The position numbers and the translations under genes are program-made. This document shows, in pieces, positions 6,667 through 13,313 of a stretch of DNA of 13,313 nucleotides (its first letter is position 1; each line of letters begins with the position of its first letter). The notes below the pieces were generated by a model. That model saw only the letters and a list, made by a program, of their open reading frames with translations. It was not told the origin of the DNA and made no database searches. Where the stretch lies: positions 1-13,313 of the forward strand of contig CAJVPP010002859.1 in assembly GCA_910592005.1 (NCBI GenBank). The letters run 5' to 3'. This stretch comes from Funneliformis mosseae (taxonomy: Eukaryota; Glomeromycota; Glomeromycetes; Glomerales; Glomeraceae).

Positions 6667-7116
6667 TTATTGGAATTTAAGTTCAATCTGCTTAGCAGCT
6701 GACAGAAATCCTGACCACCAGTCTTTAAAAGGCTTTGTGTCTATGTAAGGCCAATCTGTTAATGGGGATGAGGGTAGCCATTCTAATATTTGTAATTGCA
6801 GGATTTGTAACCACAAGATTAAACCAAAAAGTGAAATATCATTAATCATCTTTAATAAGTCAGATGACTTGGCTTGAATCTGTTTGTCATACAGATGTGC
6901 TAGATTGTAACCGAAGGTTGAGTAGAGAACAGAAGAAGATATGAATCTCGAAAGTTCTAGTTTCTTTTTGAAGAAGTTTTTGAAGGAGGCCATCAAAGTA
7001 TCACAAACTGAACGAGGAATGAACGTCAGTTTTGTCTTGTACAAAAGATGAGAGATAATGACAGTGTTGAATATTGCAACCATTTGCTTTGCTGTTAGCC
7101 TTTTCTTGCTAATCAC
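6667..7116 (-). pseudogene. ORF2 reverse transcriptase thumb and connection, copy A
   Basis: The longest clean frame of the reverse transcriptase region, 150 codons, begins SKKRLTAKQMVAIFNTVI, then SHLLYKTKLTFIP, and ends with QLQILEWLPSSPLTDWPYID and FKDWWSGFL. KRLT-x-KQ followed by an FN-x-VIIS-x-L-x-Y pattern is typical of the segment just after the palm in LINE proteins of this kind. The ATG at 7114-7116 is internal to ORF2 and not a real start. A stop directly follows the frame at 6667. Confidence 0.82.
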
Positions 7117-8529
7117 ATTCTTTGTTTTAATAAACTTATCACGAATTTGTTTAGTGATGAATTGTCTGTTATTAAACAGAGATACCTAGACTTCTAAATA
7201 TCTGTAGATTCCTTATAGTGTAGTGGTATGAGCCAAATATTATTTTTATTGAAATTGAAATTAATAGAAAAGGGGTCTTTGTCATTTATCATAAGGACAA
7301 ATTTATCCTAGTTGACTTGAATGCTGCTAAGTATATAAAAAGAGTCGGCAATTCTCATGATATTAGGAGATCTGATCTGGAATTTACAAGCTAAAATATG
7401 TCGTTCATATATGCCAATGTGGGAACATGGTTAGAAAAACTTTGAATATTACGTTTTGTAACGTGTGATGAGTTTTGTATAAAACAAAGAAGTGGGTCGT
7501 AATATATGCATCATAAGATGGGTGATATGATTTTGCCTTAGTCGATGCCTGAGAGAACTAAATAAGTATCAGAGTTACCGTGTGTAGTAAATACTTGATT
7601 AAAACGAGAAAGGAAAGTAGAGAACAAAAATTTTATAAATGCTTCTGGGATTTAGAAGCGTTTAAGGGCTCTAATCAACATAGTAATATTAATACAGTCA
7701 TATGCTTTTGACATATCTTGGAATAAAATCCAAAAATTATTGTGATGAAATGAGGCGTCATAATTGATATTGTTAAAAATATGAATTAGTTCAAAGGTAC
7801 TCCTGCAAGGCAGATCAGTGAAGTTGTTTACTTTGAGAATATTGTTAGTAGACAAAATTTTTAAGAATCGACCATTGATTAATTTAGTGAGAGCTTTGCG
7901 TGAACATTCAAGAAATGTGATTAGCTGTGTGTTTGTTAAGTTGTATTTCTAGGGTTTTAGCTTGGGTATTGGATATACAAAGGCTAAATTCCATCTATTA
8001 GGTGCTAGATTGAGTGACAGGCATCTGCAGATTATAATCCATAAACATTTGGCTGCGAAGGAGCTAAGGTATTTTAACATCTTATTGGAAATTTTAGATG
8101 GTCCAGAAGCTTTTCCATTAGGGAGTGCTCTAATGATATTGTGCTATTCGTCATTTGAAGGGGTTGCATAATTGAACGGTATATATTGGGGTCTATTAAG
8201 TCATCTGGTGTATAGACTTGTTCCCATATCTCAGGGAGAGATAGGTTGGAATACTGTAAGCCAACTACTTTTTGGAAGTATCTTGCAGTCTCATTTTGAA
8301 CTTCCTTTAGGTTTGTAAGGAGTTCTTTATCAGGGCTATTATTGTTTATGCATCTGTCAAATGTAATGGTAGTATGAGGATGATCTAGTAGTGAATCGAA
8401 CATAGATTTTTGGTTATTTACGAAATTATTGTAACGTCTTTTGATAGCTTCATTGATAGCTTTAGTTTTAAATTCTGCTTCGTTTAATTTAGCTGCAGTG
8501 GAAAGAACTTTTTGAAGATCAATTAACAA
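7117..8529 (-). pseudogene. ORF2 reverse transcriptase domain, copy A (active site changed)
   Basis: An open N-terminal part at 8529-8074 (about 150 codons) carries EIWEQVYTPDDLIDP and ends near the fingers. SLNLAPNRWNLAFVYPIPK and ECSRKALTKLI then follow across a frameshift near 7950-8070. Motif A reads FWILFQDMSKAYDCIN at about 7690-7735. Then come the block GID-stop-GKIISPILWCIYYDPLL, where the family Gln is a TAA, and the motif C box Y-M-N-D at 7400-7411 where Y/F-x-D-D is expected. The Asp to Asn change (AAC) removes a catalytic metal ligand. A Trp-to-TAG change seems to follow shortly after. The domain is clearly recognisable and inactive. Confidence 0.92.
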
Positions 8530-8992
8530 GAGACGGAGCGTCTTGATTTCTTGTAACGAGAGGTGACTGGTATCAGAGATTGTTATGGTATATTCTGTTG
8601 AGAAAGCTTGTACTTTTTTATACTATATAGTCCATTTGAGGTCGACAATATTATTCTTGATGCATTTGTCACCAGACTTACAAAGTTTTTGAACTGTCTT
8701 AATATGTTTATAAATCAATTTAAGGATACGTGGTCTAAGATCTCGGTTGTAGTGTAAAGTATACTTATTAGGAATTGTTTTGATGGCAGCATCTATAATT
8801 GATTTCTGTAGAAGATCCTAATAGTGGTTCAAATGGTGTATAGTATGTATGCTATTTAATGACATGTTATATAGCCTTGTATTTTTATATCATTGATCAA
8901 CTGAAGTTCTAAAGGCAGACCAGTTCTCCTTAGATATTTCTTCATATTGAAAGACTAGCTTTTTAATTGCAGCACGTTGAGTGAAAGATAGA
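8530..8992 (-). other. ORF2 linker between endonuclease and reverse transcriptase, copy A
   Basis: The minus strand continues from the endonuclease SDH motif into a Lys- and Ile-rich linker with readable pieces such as DLLQKSIIDAAIKTIPNKY and RDLRPRILKLIYKHIKTV. Two or more in-frame stops occur (for example near 8885 and 8820). This helical linker is usual in LINE ORF2 proteins. No separate gene is seen. Confidence 0.7.
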
Positions 8993-9735
8993 TTAATAGA
9001 TGCTAATGAGATAGTTGCATAAATAATAGCATGGTCTGATAAAATCTCTATCAACCTTTTCTACAGTTTGGTTGATAAGGTCAGAGGTTAATAAAGAGTG
9101 CATAAAAATGTGATCTATTATAGAACGTCTAGTGCTAGTCTCATATGTAATAAGGTCATCATTTGATTTTTGATTCTTGACGAAATTAAGATTGTTAATC
9201 ATGTGAAGATTATCGAGCGAAGTGAAAAAAGCTTTCAAGTTTGAAGGATTGGAGGGTTGTGACAGATCAGTGTTAAAATCACTCAGGATTATCGTAAGAA
9301 AGTCCTTTTGGTGTACATCATTTATTAAATCTAAAGCTTTTTTGTAAGTTTTTTCACGTAATGTTTTATCAGAACTAGAAATGTAAACGTTAATGATACA
9401 GAGTTTTTGTTTGTTTTTAAATTGAAAATCTATCGAGTATATGCAATGAAAGAAGGAGGAGTGGTGAAAAACATGGTTAGCCAGGTGCTTTTTAATTAGG
9501 AAGCTAACTCCGAAACCTATACTTTGTGTTGAGGAATCAGTATTAAAAAAGGAACAAATTTATTTGAACAAATGAGTTTTAAGAAATGTGTATGGGATGA
9601 TTTGTTAAAATTTGTTTCTTGTAAGACGATTATGTCTAAATGGTAAAGAGAATATAAATTAAAAAGAATTTGTTGTTTGTGTGTTAAAGTAAAGGAACGA
9701 GTATTATGGGTGGTGATATTAAAGGTAATGAGCAC
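8993..9735 (-). pseudogene. ORF2 AP-type endonuclease domain, copy A
   Basis: This domain would nick target DNA at T/A-rich sites to prime reverse transcription. Motifs in order: FNITTHNTRSF (substrate Asn), DIIVLQETNF with catalytic Glu at 9616-9618, GFGVSF, IINVYIS, ILSDFNTD with Asp at 9278-9280 and Asn at 9272-9274, RSIIDHIF, and SDH at 9031-9039 with the final Asp and His. All catalytic residues I can place are conserved. Frameshifts lie at about 9530-9560 and near 9050, where the SDH motif moves out of the frame of the preceding block. The first reads as an open piece from 9735 to 9517, and a second covers 9238-8993. Confidence 0.9.
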
Positions 9736-9810
9736 TATTTTTGCATTCAGTGGTTGTAATATTATAATTATTTAAAGAAAGTTCTAGGGTAAGAACCTCT
9801 ATGCCATCTT
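9736..9810. other. Short spacer between LINE ORF1 and ORF2
   Basis: About 75 bases part the TAG that ends the ORF1 frame (9811-9813) from the ORF2 ATG. A +1 shift near 9830 would instead carry ORF1 on through FLEDGIEVLTLELSLNN to a TAA near 9722, overlapping the ORF2 start. Either arrangement fits LINEs, which translate ORF2 by reinitiation or frame change. Confidence 0.5.
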
Positions 9811-11801
9811 CTAAGAAGTTGATTGCGCCAGCATGTTAAGTTTAGGAATCAGAATTATTTGTATAGGATGTGTATCATCAAGGATCATGTGTTGAACATT
9901 GGAAATAGCTTTGAAATCGATGTTTAGTTTTTCAACCGTAATTTTGTTATGCTTCCATAATTCTTCAGTTTCTACGTGTAAGATTGTGATATGCTTTTCT
10001 TGTTTGATGATTCTAGAATCTGAAGTATCAACTTCCAGTTCGTAAACAGTGTCTGTATCTATAGTGCCTTCAGCTTTAGCTGCTTCATTAAGTGCAGTAG
10101 CTTTCTTTAGTGTAATGGTGAAAATGTTCAAGTGCTTTTTCACTTCGTCAAGACGGTGCATCAAAAAAGCAAGGTCATTGTGAATAGTTGTAAGGGTTGC
10201 AGTGATGGCATCCAATTGATTTAAAATCTTTTGTGTGTCTGTTAATTCATGTGTAGGTATTTTAGGTGATCTGTGGGATATGTCAGTTTCGTCTATTTGG
10301 TCGAACTATGATTTTCTCGTGTGTCAGTTTCGTCTATTTGGTCAGACCATGATTTTCTCGCATGAATTAAATCATCGAGTGAGGATTTATTCTTCAGTAG
10401 TTTAGATTCATTGGATCTTATTAACGGAGTTTTAACTGGAGGTTTGACATCCTTAGTTCTATTAGCAAATGAGCATGGATTTTGTAGATCAAACATTATT
10501 TTCTGGTTGTGTACGAATGTGACCTTTAGACAGGATGCTAGTGCTGAGTAATTTTTAAACTGCGCAGGCTTATAGCGTTGGTAGAGATTTTGTATCTGTC
10601 TATCTTTAGGAGTTGGTCTTTTCCTTCTACAATTTCATAAGTCGTGTTTAGAAATAGAACAATGTGTACACAGGTTAGTATCTGATGTGGTTCAGATGAG
10701 TTTCCTGTTATCAAACTCAATTGGGTCCCCATTTTTAGCCGCTTTGAGGTCGTGTTTGTTATTAAAATGCATGAATGCATATTGGAGATTTTTATAATTT
10801 GATCGAGCTTTGAGGATCACCCACGTGATCGCATTAACTGCTTTACCAATAAGTTCTAATTCTCTACCAGTGGTGTCTTTGGGAAGATTTATTAATTTTA
10901 AAGTAAATTGGGAGCGAGCTTTAACTTCATCATTTGTTAAGGAGCAGATGTGCACTCTAACCATATCTTTCAAAATAAAAAGGCCAGCATGGGAATTAAA
11001 GAAAGACAAGTCTATATTGGCTGTATACGCAATAGTCGCTTGTTGCCAGAGATTTTTTATCATTATCGTACATTTGATGATTGTACTGAATCTGGTAAAT
11101 GTAAATCAGATGATCTGTTCTGATGTTAAGATCAGAATTTCTGAGACTTTGATTGACAAATTTGGGTCAAATTTGAAAGGGACAGGTATAACGAGGGGTA
11201 TAAACGTGACGGTTTCCATGTTGAAAAGTTTTGCAGCTATTACATGATTGGCGTCATCTCGAGTTGTAAAGCCTAATCAGATTATTTTCAACGTTTTATT
11301 AGTTAGGTCAGGTTTAATGGATGCACCAATGAACGATGGGAATACTACGCCATTGAAAAGTTCGCAGGCTTTATTAGTTTTTTCTTTGAAGGATTTGTTC
11401 AGAAGGAAGGTTTCAGCAGCACAGTAAATGTAGAAAGTAGTCACATCGTGAACTCTTTTAAATGTGATAGTATTCTTGCCAGCATTTTTATTGTTTAATA
11501 AATTTTTGGATGCATCAAAAGCTTGGTCTTCGTCTATAAGGTTGTCTGCTTCAGAGGCTAACGTTTTACTATCCTTTGCTTTTAGGATAGGTAAGATATT
11601 TGGAATAGATGTTTCAGTTACATTTTTATAATCTGAAAACCACTGGCCTTTGCCATATTCAAAAGGTTATTTGGTTTCGACTAGGACTGCAGCGATTTGT
11701 TAGTCGACACTCATATCGCCAGCTGAGAGGATGTCAGTTGTGTCAACTGCTTTAGAGGATCCTGCTGGAGTTTCTAAAGTTTGAGCAGGCTTGCCGGTCA
11801 T
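9811..11801 (-). pseudogene. LINE ORF1 of copy A: RRM-like domain, CCHC knuckle, coiled coil
   Basis: ORF1 proteins coat the element RNA. From ATG 11799-11801 one frame runs to 10293 with six or so internal stops (mostly TGA, probably former Trp), then continues in another frame at 10215-9811. The order is: a Ser/Thr-rich start, about 230 residues with no known fold, and an RRM-like domain with RNP2-like KLINLP at 10881-10898 and RNP1-like QYAFMHF at 10764-10787. A zinc knuckle C-x2-C-x4-H-x4-C follows at 10629-10670 with a stop inside its last gap. A charged linker and a heptad-like helix (IHNDLAFLMHRLDEVKKHL) come last. The frame break is explained by the 41-bp duplication at 10281-10362. 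An upstream ATG at 11906-11908 in another frame could be the original start before a frameshift. Confidence 0.82.
10281..10362. repeat. 41-bp tandem duplication inside LINE ORF1
   Basis: Units 10281-10321 and 10322-10362 both begin TGTCAGTTTCGTCTATTTGG and differ at about six positions near their middle and end. The period of 41 is not a multiple of three. Counting only one unit brings the ORF1 frames on both sides (that of 10496 and that of 10215) into register, because 281 minus 41 is 240. The duplication therefore accounts for the frame break. Confidence 0.9.
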
Positions 11802-11966
11802 AGTTTTCTTATGAGGGGTTCCTCTTTATTTTTTGTAGGTGAGTTTGGACGAGTTCGCAAGTTGCAGTTTGTTTTTTGTAAAATATTTTGGTTTTTTTCT
11901 TCTCCCATTTTTTTTGGTTGTAGAGAGAGAGAGGAAAAGTTTTTTTGATATGCAAAAATGATCTAC
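11802..11966 (-). promoter_or_regulatory. 5' region of LINE copy A (untranslated, possible internal promoter)
   Basis: Upstream of ORF1 the minus strand has a run of CT repeats (about 11921-11935) followed by CAACC, an A-run and ATGG at 11908. LINEs carry their promoter inside the transcribed 5' end, so any promoter should be here, but I see no defined motif. The A-rich context before the ATG at 11906-11908 suits a fungal start codon. That frame gives MGEEKNQNIL and runs about 35 codons before a stop that overlaps the ATG used for ORF1. Confidence 0.4.
11946..11961. repeat. LINE target word, first copy on the right of copy A
   Basis: The plus-strand word TGATATGCAAAAATGA resembles 4329-4346 (one substitution and two fewer A residues) and 11967-11982. 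One of the two right-hand words is likely to be the partner of the left one and so marks the 5' end of copy A. I cannot decide which from sequence alone. Confidence 0.45.
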
Positions 11967-11982
11967 TGATGTACAAAAATAA
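11967..11982. repeat. LINE target word, second copy, at the tail of copy B
   Basis: The plus-strand word TGATGTACAAAAATAA directly precedes the poly(T) of copy B. It shares 12 of its first 13 bases with 4329-4341. This places the same target word beside the tail of both LINE copies. Confidence 0.5.
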
Positions 11983-12000
11983 TTTTTTTTTTTTTTTTTT
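11983..12000 (-). repeat. Poly(A) tail of LINE copy B
   Basis: Eighteen T residues on the plus strand form the poly(A) end of the second LINE copy. The adjoining AAGTGCGGCAGTCTCGCATG matches the copy A end with two transitions. Confidence 0.92.
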
Positions 12001-12023
12001 AAGTGCGGCAGTCTCGCATGATC

Positions 12024-12029
12024 TTTATT
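12024..12029 (-). promoter_or_regulatory. Poly(A) signal AATAAA of LINE copy B
   Basis: The minus-strand AATAAA lies 24 bases before the poly(A) tail and matches the site in copy A at 4384-4389. Confidence 0.75.
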
Positions 12030-12180
12030 AATATTTATAAAATTACAAGAAAAACAAAATAAAACAGAAGATACAAAAATATCTATAAACTAATCTAGAG
12101 ACTAAACTACTTTATCAATACCAACCTTGCACTTTACTGAACTAAACTATAAATTAGATAAGAAAAGAAACTAATCTAAA

Positions 12181-13313
12181 CTAACGTACAGATATCGAAC
12201 GTTTGGAAGAGAGGGCGTGGTTACTGCTATACCAAAAATTTGACCAGTGGGAACCAAAAGCAATAGCTGCTGAAAAGGAGGAGGGGTTATTATGCAGAGT
12301 TTGTGTAGGTTGTGGGAGTCCAGAAGAGACCCAAGCAATAGAGAAATCGTCTATGATATTGTTTTATATTTTCCAATTCTGTAGTGATATGCATCATGTT
12401 TGCCATAAATCATGGACTAAGGAGAAAATATCATCAAATAAGGATGATAATAGGCCTTGGGTGAGTTGTTTATTTTTAGTGATAGAAATAATAGAGGAGG
12501 AAAATAACGAAGGAATGATTCCTTTTATGAGATCCATAAAACATAAGTTGTTATTGAAAGAGTTGCAATACTATATTGATGATTGGTCGATAGCATCAAT
12601 TGAAATATCATTGTTAGGTCTATTAAATTCTTTGAGGTGAGACAGGAAAGACTGTTTGTGCTTTTGTATTAAGTCAGTAAGAGAAATTGTATTTTGTGAA
12701 CAAGACTAAATGTGATCAAAGTCTTCAGTTGCAGTCTTACACTGAAAACAGATATTAGTGGTATAAAGTTGGAGGTATCGTACATTTATTATTGTAAAAG
12801 TGGAGAGTAGTTGTAATAACAATTTGATCTTGAATTGCTTTCGTTTACATGCATCAAATGATGTCACCCTAGCATTTTCTGAATAATTGAAAACGTAGAA
12901 GAGAGTTTGCCAATCAATGTGAAAATTGTGATACTTGGCAAATTGGGGAAGGGATAAAAGTATTCCAGCCTAAGATGCTTGTTGCATATATTTAATAAAT
13001 AAACATGGTGGTGTGATGATTGGTATGTTATTATAGCTCATGAAGTATTTAGGACCTAAATGGTTACTATTAATACTCAAAGGGTTACCAGGAAGTTGTT
13101 TTGCTAGAGCATCTACTTTATTGTTAAGTTCGTCTGATCCGTGAGCTTTGACTTTGGTCAGCGACAATACAATGTTGTTGGATATAATAAGTTGTATTAA
13201 GATTATCCAAATATGAAAATAAGGAATTTTGAAAGTAGGATTTAAAGAGGGAGATTCTTCACATATGGTGGTGATTTTTTGATATAATGCAATTGCAGCT
13301 TGTGAGTCTGTGC
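12181..13313 (-). pseudogene. LINE ORF2 C-terminal part, copy B (RNase H end and CCHC-like tail)
   Basis: One minus-strand frame can be followed from the window edge to a TAG at 12181-12183 with no frameshift, broken only by about five in-frame stops. It begins inside RNase H with TDSQAAIALYQ, then LTKVKAHGSDELNNKVDALAKQL, which carries the last His and Asp of the site and is cleaner than in copy A. A C-x2-C-x8-H-x3-C motif (CFQCKTATEDFDH onward) lies at about 12700-12750, with the Trp before the last Cys changed to TAG. After the TAG at 12571-12573, shared with copy A, the frame continues through FMDLIKGIIPSLF and HDLWQT to its end. Copy B is therefore better preserved than copy A here. Confidence 0.9.

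Larger units (their letters stand above)
4541..9735 (-). pseudogene. LINE ORF2 of copy A (endonuclease, reverse transcriptase, RNase H), broken
   Basis: ORF2 would nick the target DNA and copy the element RNA into it. The start is placed at the ATG at 9733-9735 because the endonuclease begins just after it (FNITTHNTRSF). The end is a TAA at 4541-4543, at the same place as TAG in copy B. The span is about 1,730 codons. In order: AP endonuclease (about 9735-8990), linker, reverse transcriptase (about 8530-7120), thumb and connection (7116-6660), a cysteine pair (about 6173-6184), RNase H (about 5870-5470), CCHC-like tail (about 5060-5110) and a C-terminal block with HNIWLTRC. Stops and frameshifts occur throughout, so no full product can be made. 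Domains are described separately. Confidence 0.93.
4347..11966 (-). mobile_element. LINE-type non-LTR retrotransposon, copy A, near full length, degenerate
   Basis: On the minus strand the element runs from a 5' region near 11945-11966 to a poly(A) tail at 4347-4358, about 7.6 kb. It has two coding regions: ORF1 (RRM-like, CCHC knuckle, coiled coil) and ORF2 (AP endonuclease, reverse transcriptase, RNase H, CCHC-like tail). There are no LTRs. The 3' 1.3 kb is repeated at 12001-13313 as copy B. The order endonuclease, reverse transcriptase, RNase H resembles the I/Tad-type and RNase H-bearing L1-type groups, and fungal Tad-like elements are the natural comparison. I cannot assign the clade without a tree. 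Numerous stops and frameshifts and a changed reverse transcriptase active site make it non-autonomous. Confidence 0.93.
11983..13313 (-). mobile_element. LINE-type non-LTR retrotransposon, copy B, 3' end only (continues outside)
   Basis: The 3' 1.3 kb of the same LINE family as copy A lies head-to-tail with it and reads on the same strand. It has its own, longer poly(A) tail, the same poly(A) signal and the same ORF2 end. Sequence runs to the window edge within RNase H, so whether copy B is full length cannot be seen. Its own tail and the repeated target word argue for a separate insertion rather than a simple tandem duplication. Confidence 0.93.
12001..13313 (-). repeat. Direct repeat, unit 2 (3' end of LINE copy B)
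   Basis: The partner of 4361-5670. Differences from unit 1 are nearly all transitions, several at CpG versus TpG or CpA (for example TCGAACG here against TCAAATG there). Confidence 0.95.

Noticed and set aside
7962..8171. Plus-strand frame of 69 codons
   Set aside because: It is antisense to the fingers region of the LINE reverse transcriptase and has no features of its own.
10538..10780. Minus-strand frame of 80 codons overlapping the zinc knuckle
   Set aside because: It is a different frame from the one holding both the RRM-like motifs and the CCHC knuckle, so it is a shadow of ORF1.
10810..11247. Plus-strand open frame of 145 codons
   Set aside because: It is antisense to LINE ORF1, whose minus-strand frame carries the RRM-like domain here. 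No known domain or start context supports it.
12203..12640. Plus-strand open frame of 145 codons beginning MEERAWLLLYQK
   Set aside because: It lies antisense to the well-supported ORF2 end of LINE copy B. The matching stretch in copy A is broken. It is a by-product of coding sequence on the other strand.
1..13313. Search for CRISPR arrays, tRNA, rRNA, bacterial promoters and defence islands
   Set aside because: No regularly spaced repeats, cloverleaf-like conserved tRNA boxes, rRNA blocks or bacterial gene layout were seen. The poly(A) signals and retrotransposons point to a eukaryote.
4361..13313. The 1.3-kb direct repeats considered as LTRs of one large element
   Set aside because: Each repeat contains ORF2 coding sequence and ends in its own poly(A) tail, and neither has TG...CA ends. 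They are 3' ends of two LINE copies.

Overview
The window looks like an AT-rich eukaryotic, probably fungal, repeat island with no recognisable host gene, tRNA, rRNA or CRISPR array. Three kinds of transposable element sit inside or beside one another. All coding remnants read on the minus strand and all are broken. The style of the LINE reverse transcriptase (an intact KAY/FD motif A region, a GID-x-GK block and a Y-M-x-D box), together with the base composition, resembles elements I associate with arbuscular mycorrhizal fungi (Glomeromycotina, for example Rhizophagus or Gigaspora). That placement is inference from memory of the families, not from a search.

Layout. (1) 1-4346: the 3' part of a Ty3/Gypsy LTR retrotransposon. 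Read from high to low coordinates it holds the second half of the reverse transcriptase (YIDD box), RNase H, the integrase zinc domain, the integrase DD35E core, a post-integrase extension, a candidate polypurine tract and the start of a candidate 3' LTR. (2) 1698-2984: a complete 1,287-bp Tc1/mariner element with 27-bp terminal inverted repeats, TA target duplication and a decayed DD34E transposase. It splits the Gypsy integrase zinc domain exactly, and removing it restores the reading frame. (3) 4347 to about 11966: a nearly full-length LINE-type non-LTR retrotransposon (copy A, about 7.6 kb). It has a poly(A) tail, an AATAAA signal, ORF1 (RRM-like domain, CCHC knuckle, coiled coil) and ORF2 (AP-type endonuclease, reverse transcriptase, RNase H, C-terminal CCHC-like tail). 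(4) 11983-13313: the 3' end of a second copy (copy B) of the same LINE, head-to-tail with copy A and running off the window.

Order of events, inferred. The Gypsy element inserted first. The Tc1 element landed in its integrase, and LINE copies landed in its reverse transcriptase at a T/A-rich target. If this nesting is right, the missing 5' half of the Gypsy element should resume beyond copy B, to the right of this window.

Decay. Most nonsense codons and lost catalytic or zinc residues fit G:C-to-A:T transitions (Trp, Gln and Arg codons to stops, Cys to Tyr, His to Tyr, Asp to Asn, Glu to Lys). In the first 240 aligned bases of LINE copies A and B I counted 15 differences by hand, 14 of them transitions. 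This is what methylcytosine deamination or a RIP-like process would leave. I found no convincing new host or defence system. The most unusual items are the post-integrase reading frame of the Gypsy element, the 41-bp duplication that accounts for a frame break in LINE ORF1, the nonsense codon shared by both LINE copies, and the repeated target word at the LINE junctions.
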